Of a stretch of DNA of 64,000 bases, positions 63,171 through 64,000 are shown piece after piece. Position 1 is the stretch's first letter, and every line of letters begins with the position of its first letter. Origin of the DNA: Bacteroidota bacterium (GTDB taxonomy: Bacteria; Bacteroidota; Ignavibacteria; Ignavibacteriales; Ignavibacteriaceae); contig JAKAGV010000017.1 in assembly GCA_021815405.1 (NCBI GenBank), positions 1-64,000 of the forward strand, written 5' to 3'. Below the pieces are notes generated by a model. It was not told the origin of the DNA. It did not search any database and was given only the letters and a program-made list of their open reading frames with translations. The translations under genes were made by a program, and so were the position numbers.

Positions 63171-63487
63171 AAGTAACGTCCTTTTCTCGCAGGCATTAAT
63201 GCTTTTCCGATAAGGAAACTTCCTTATGCGAATAGCCATACTCCTTATCGGTTAAGCAATATTCTTTAAGCCGTAGTGAACTTTCCTTTGCCAGTATGCA
63301 GTAATCCTTCAGCTTAAAGCAACTTTCCTTATAATGGAAGGAAAATTCCTTTACAGTTAAGCAACTTTGCTAATTACAAAAGGAAAGTTCGCTAACTGTT
63401 AAGCATCGATGCTTCTGCAGAAAGGACAATGCTTTGCCGAAAGGAAAATCCCTTCGGCGAAAGCATTTTTAGCTTAAATTCGAAGGA
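63171..63487. repeat. Degenerate ~21-bp tandem repeat
   Basis: About 14 units of AAnnTTCCTT-N7-AAGS (S is G or C). Seven consecutive units are exactly 21 bp: starts at 63280, 63301, 63322, 63343, 63364, 63385 and 63406. Outer units are 19-24 bp. Each unit alternates a CCTT/GCTT word with an AAGG/AAGC word, so complementary words occur every ~10.5 bp on alternating strands. Confidence 0.75.
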
Positions 63488-63734
63488 TTAGTTGTTAGTC
63501 ACAATGAATGTGTGACTTATGGACATCTTTATTTTATTATGAAAATTCTAATAATTCTTCTCTCCTTTACTCAACCTGGCTATTGAAATTACGCAAAATA
63601 TTTCTGTTGTCTGATTACGTAGAGAAGGATAATGCCGAGAATGAATCTTCATGATTTAATGCTTTTAATTTGCAGTATTCTAATCGTTGATAGAGTACAA
63701 CTCTTCGTAGAGTAATATTCGGCAGTATGACCGC

Positions 63735-63781
63735 CAAACAACGGCATCATTATGTTCCAAAGTGTAACTGTCAAACAACGG
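63735..63781. repeat. Direct repeat CAAACAACGG, 37 bp apart
   Basis: CAAACAACGG at 63735-63744 and 63772-63781, each flanked by AGTAT/AGTGT-type words (GGCAGTATGAC, AAAGTGTAAC, GGAGTGTAGAAC). Part of a second, less regular repeat zone. Confidence 0.55.
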
Positions 63782-63850
63782 AGTGTAGAACAATAGAGGA
63801 TATAAGGCTTGTTCATTAAAAATCTAATAATTAAATTACGAAGCAAAATT

Positions 63851-64000
63851 ATGCCAGAGATAAGCAGATTCTTAGGAATAATCATTACAATGTACTGGTA
63901 TGAAAATATGATACATCATACTCCACATTTTCACGCCCGTTATAATGAATACCGGTGTGTATATTCAATTGATGATCTTTCTGTAATTGAAGGAAAACTT
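63851..64000 (+). CDS. DUF4160 family protein, N-terminal part
   Basis: The first 50 codons lie in the window from ATG 63851, the frame still open at the right edge. MPEISRFLGIIITMYWYENM and HHTPHFHARYNEYRC match the start of DUF4160 proteins, with the usual PHFH motif. These small proteins are usually followed by a DUF2442 gene and may be toxin-antitoxin-like; function unproven. The partner gene would lie outside the window. Confidence 0.85.
   Translation, partial: MPEISRFLGIIITMYWYENMIHHTPHFHARYNEYRCVYSIDDLSVIEGKL

Larger units (their letters stand above)
63032..63850. other. Non-coding region before the DUF4160 gene
   Basis: 819 bp without a convincing gene. The left third is the promoter zone of the DUF6600 gene. 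The middle is the 21-bp repeat (63171-63487). The right part (63660-63800) holds the CAAACAACGG double repeat. Open frames here look like translated repeats rather than proteins. Confidence 0.55.

Noticed and set aside
63171-63487. CRISPR array
   Set aside because: Units are about 21 bp with no constant repeat of 25 bp or more and no unique spacers of 30 bp; no cas gene is present.
63649-63885. 78-codon minus-strand frame near the right edge
   Set aside because: It overlaps the start of the DUF4160 gene and the repeat zone and has no protein-like composition.

Overview
The window looks like a chromosome segment of an Ignavibacteria-type bacterium (Bacteroidota/Chlorobiota assemblage). Evidence: low G+C DNA; three large secreted proteins ending in the NYPNPFNP-type type IX secretion (T9SS) sorting domain; an Lpt/Kds outer-membrane LPS cluster; large multiheme c-type cytochromes; and Ignavibacteria-like gene content. 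This is inference from sequence character, not a database match. No rRNA, tRNA or CRISPR array was recognised.

Layout. 1-2.6 kb: edge of a possible IS630-type transposase, a PAS-PAS histidine kinase and a secreted protein. 2.6-7.8 kb: peptide utilisation (OPT transporter, PqqD-like protein and PepD dipeptidase in one operon, followed by an MFSD1-like MFS carrier). 8-10.3 kb: SatD/DUF3307/TIGR02757 operon behind three palindromes spaced exactly 28 bp. 10.3-11.8 kb: pdxJ and a CPBP membrane protease. 11.9-13.0 kb: a secreted esterase with a starch-binding-like domain. 13.0-17.8 kb: kdsA-kdsD-lptC-lptA-lptB, making Kdo precursor and exporting LPS. 17.9-21.9 kb: PIG-L deacetylase, TetR regulator, monoheme cytochrome. 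22.1-28.0 kb: an electron-conduit locus (9-heme T9SS cytochrome, 4-heme cytochrome, beta-barrel protein, 14-heme cytochrome, 7-motif lipoprotein). 28.4-33.4 kb: two tandem arylsulfotransferase-family T9SS proteins. 33.6-40.2 kb: DUF3788, PEP mutase/isocitrate lyase family enzyme, NPCBM-GH27 alpha-galactosidase, M1 peptidase, zinc-ribbon protein.

40.3-56.5 kb is an accessory island. Its left part is a sigma-factor-like gene, a small acidic gene and an ImmA/IrrE-type protease in one operon, preceded by a nested palindrome and an unusual 11-bp phased CCGT repeat, with a phage-like gene facing away. Its right part combines an AAA ATPase and a subtilase (convergent, stop codons overlapping), a HEPN-like protein and a tightly coupled operon orf318-orf510-drmA-drmB. 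The last two are the helicase and DUF1998 core of DISARM, but no methyltransferase and no phospholipase-D (DrmC) gene is seen. This is the best candidate in the window for an undescribed defence configuration.

57.2-61.7 kb: SDR oxidoreductase, two family 9 glycosyltransferases and a DegT aminotransferase, probably for surface polysaccharide. 61.7-63.0 kb: a DUF6600 secreted protein. 63.1-63.85 kb: non-coding DNA with a degenerate 21-bp repeat (two helical turns). The window ends inside a DUF4160 gene.
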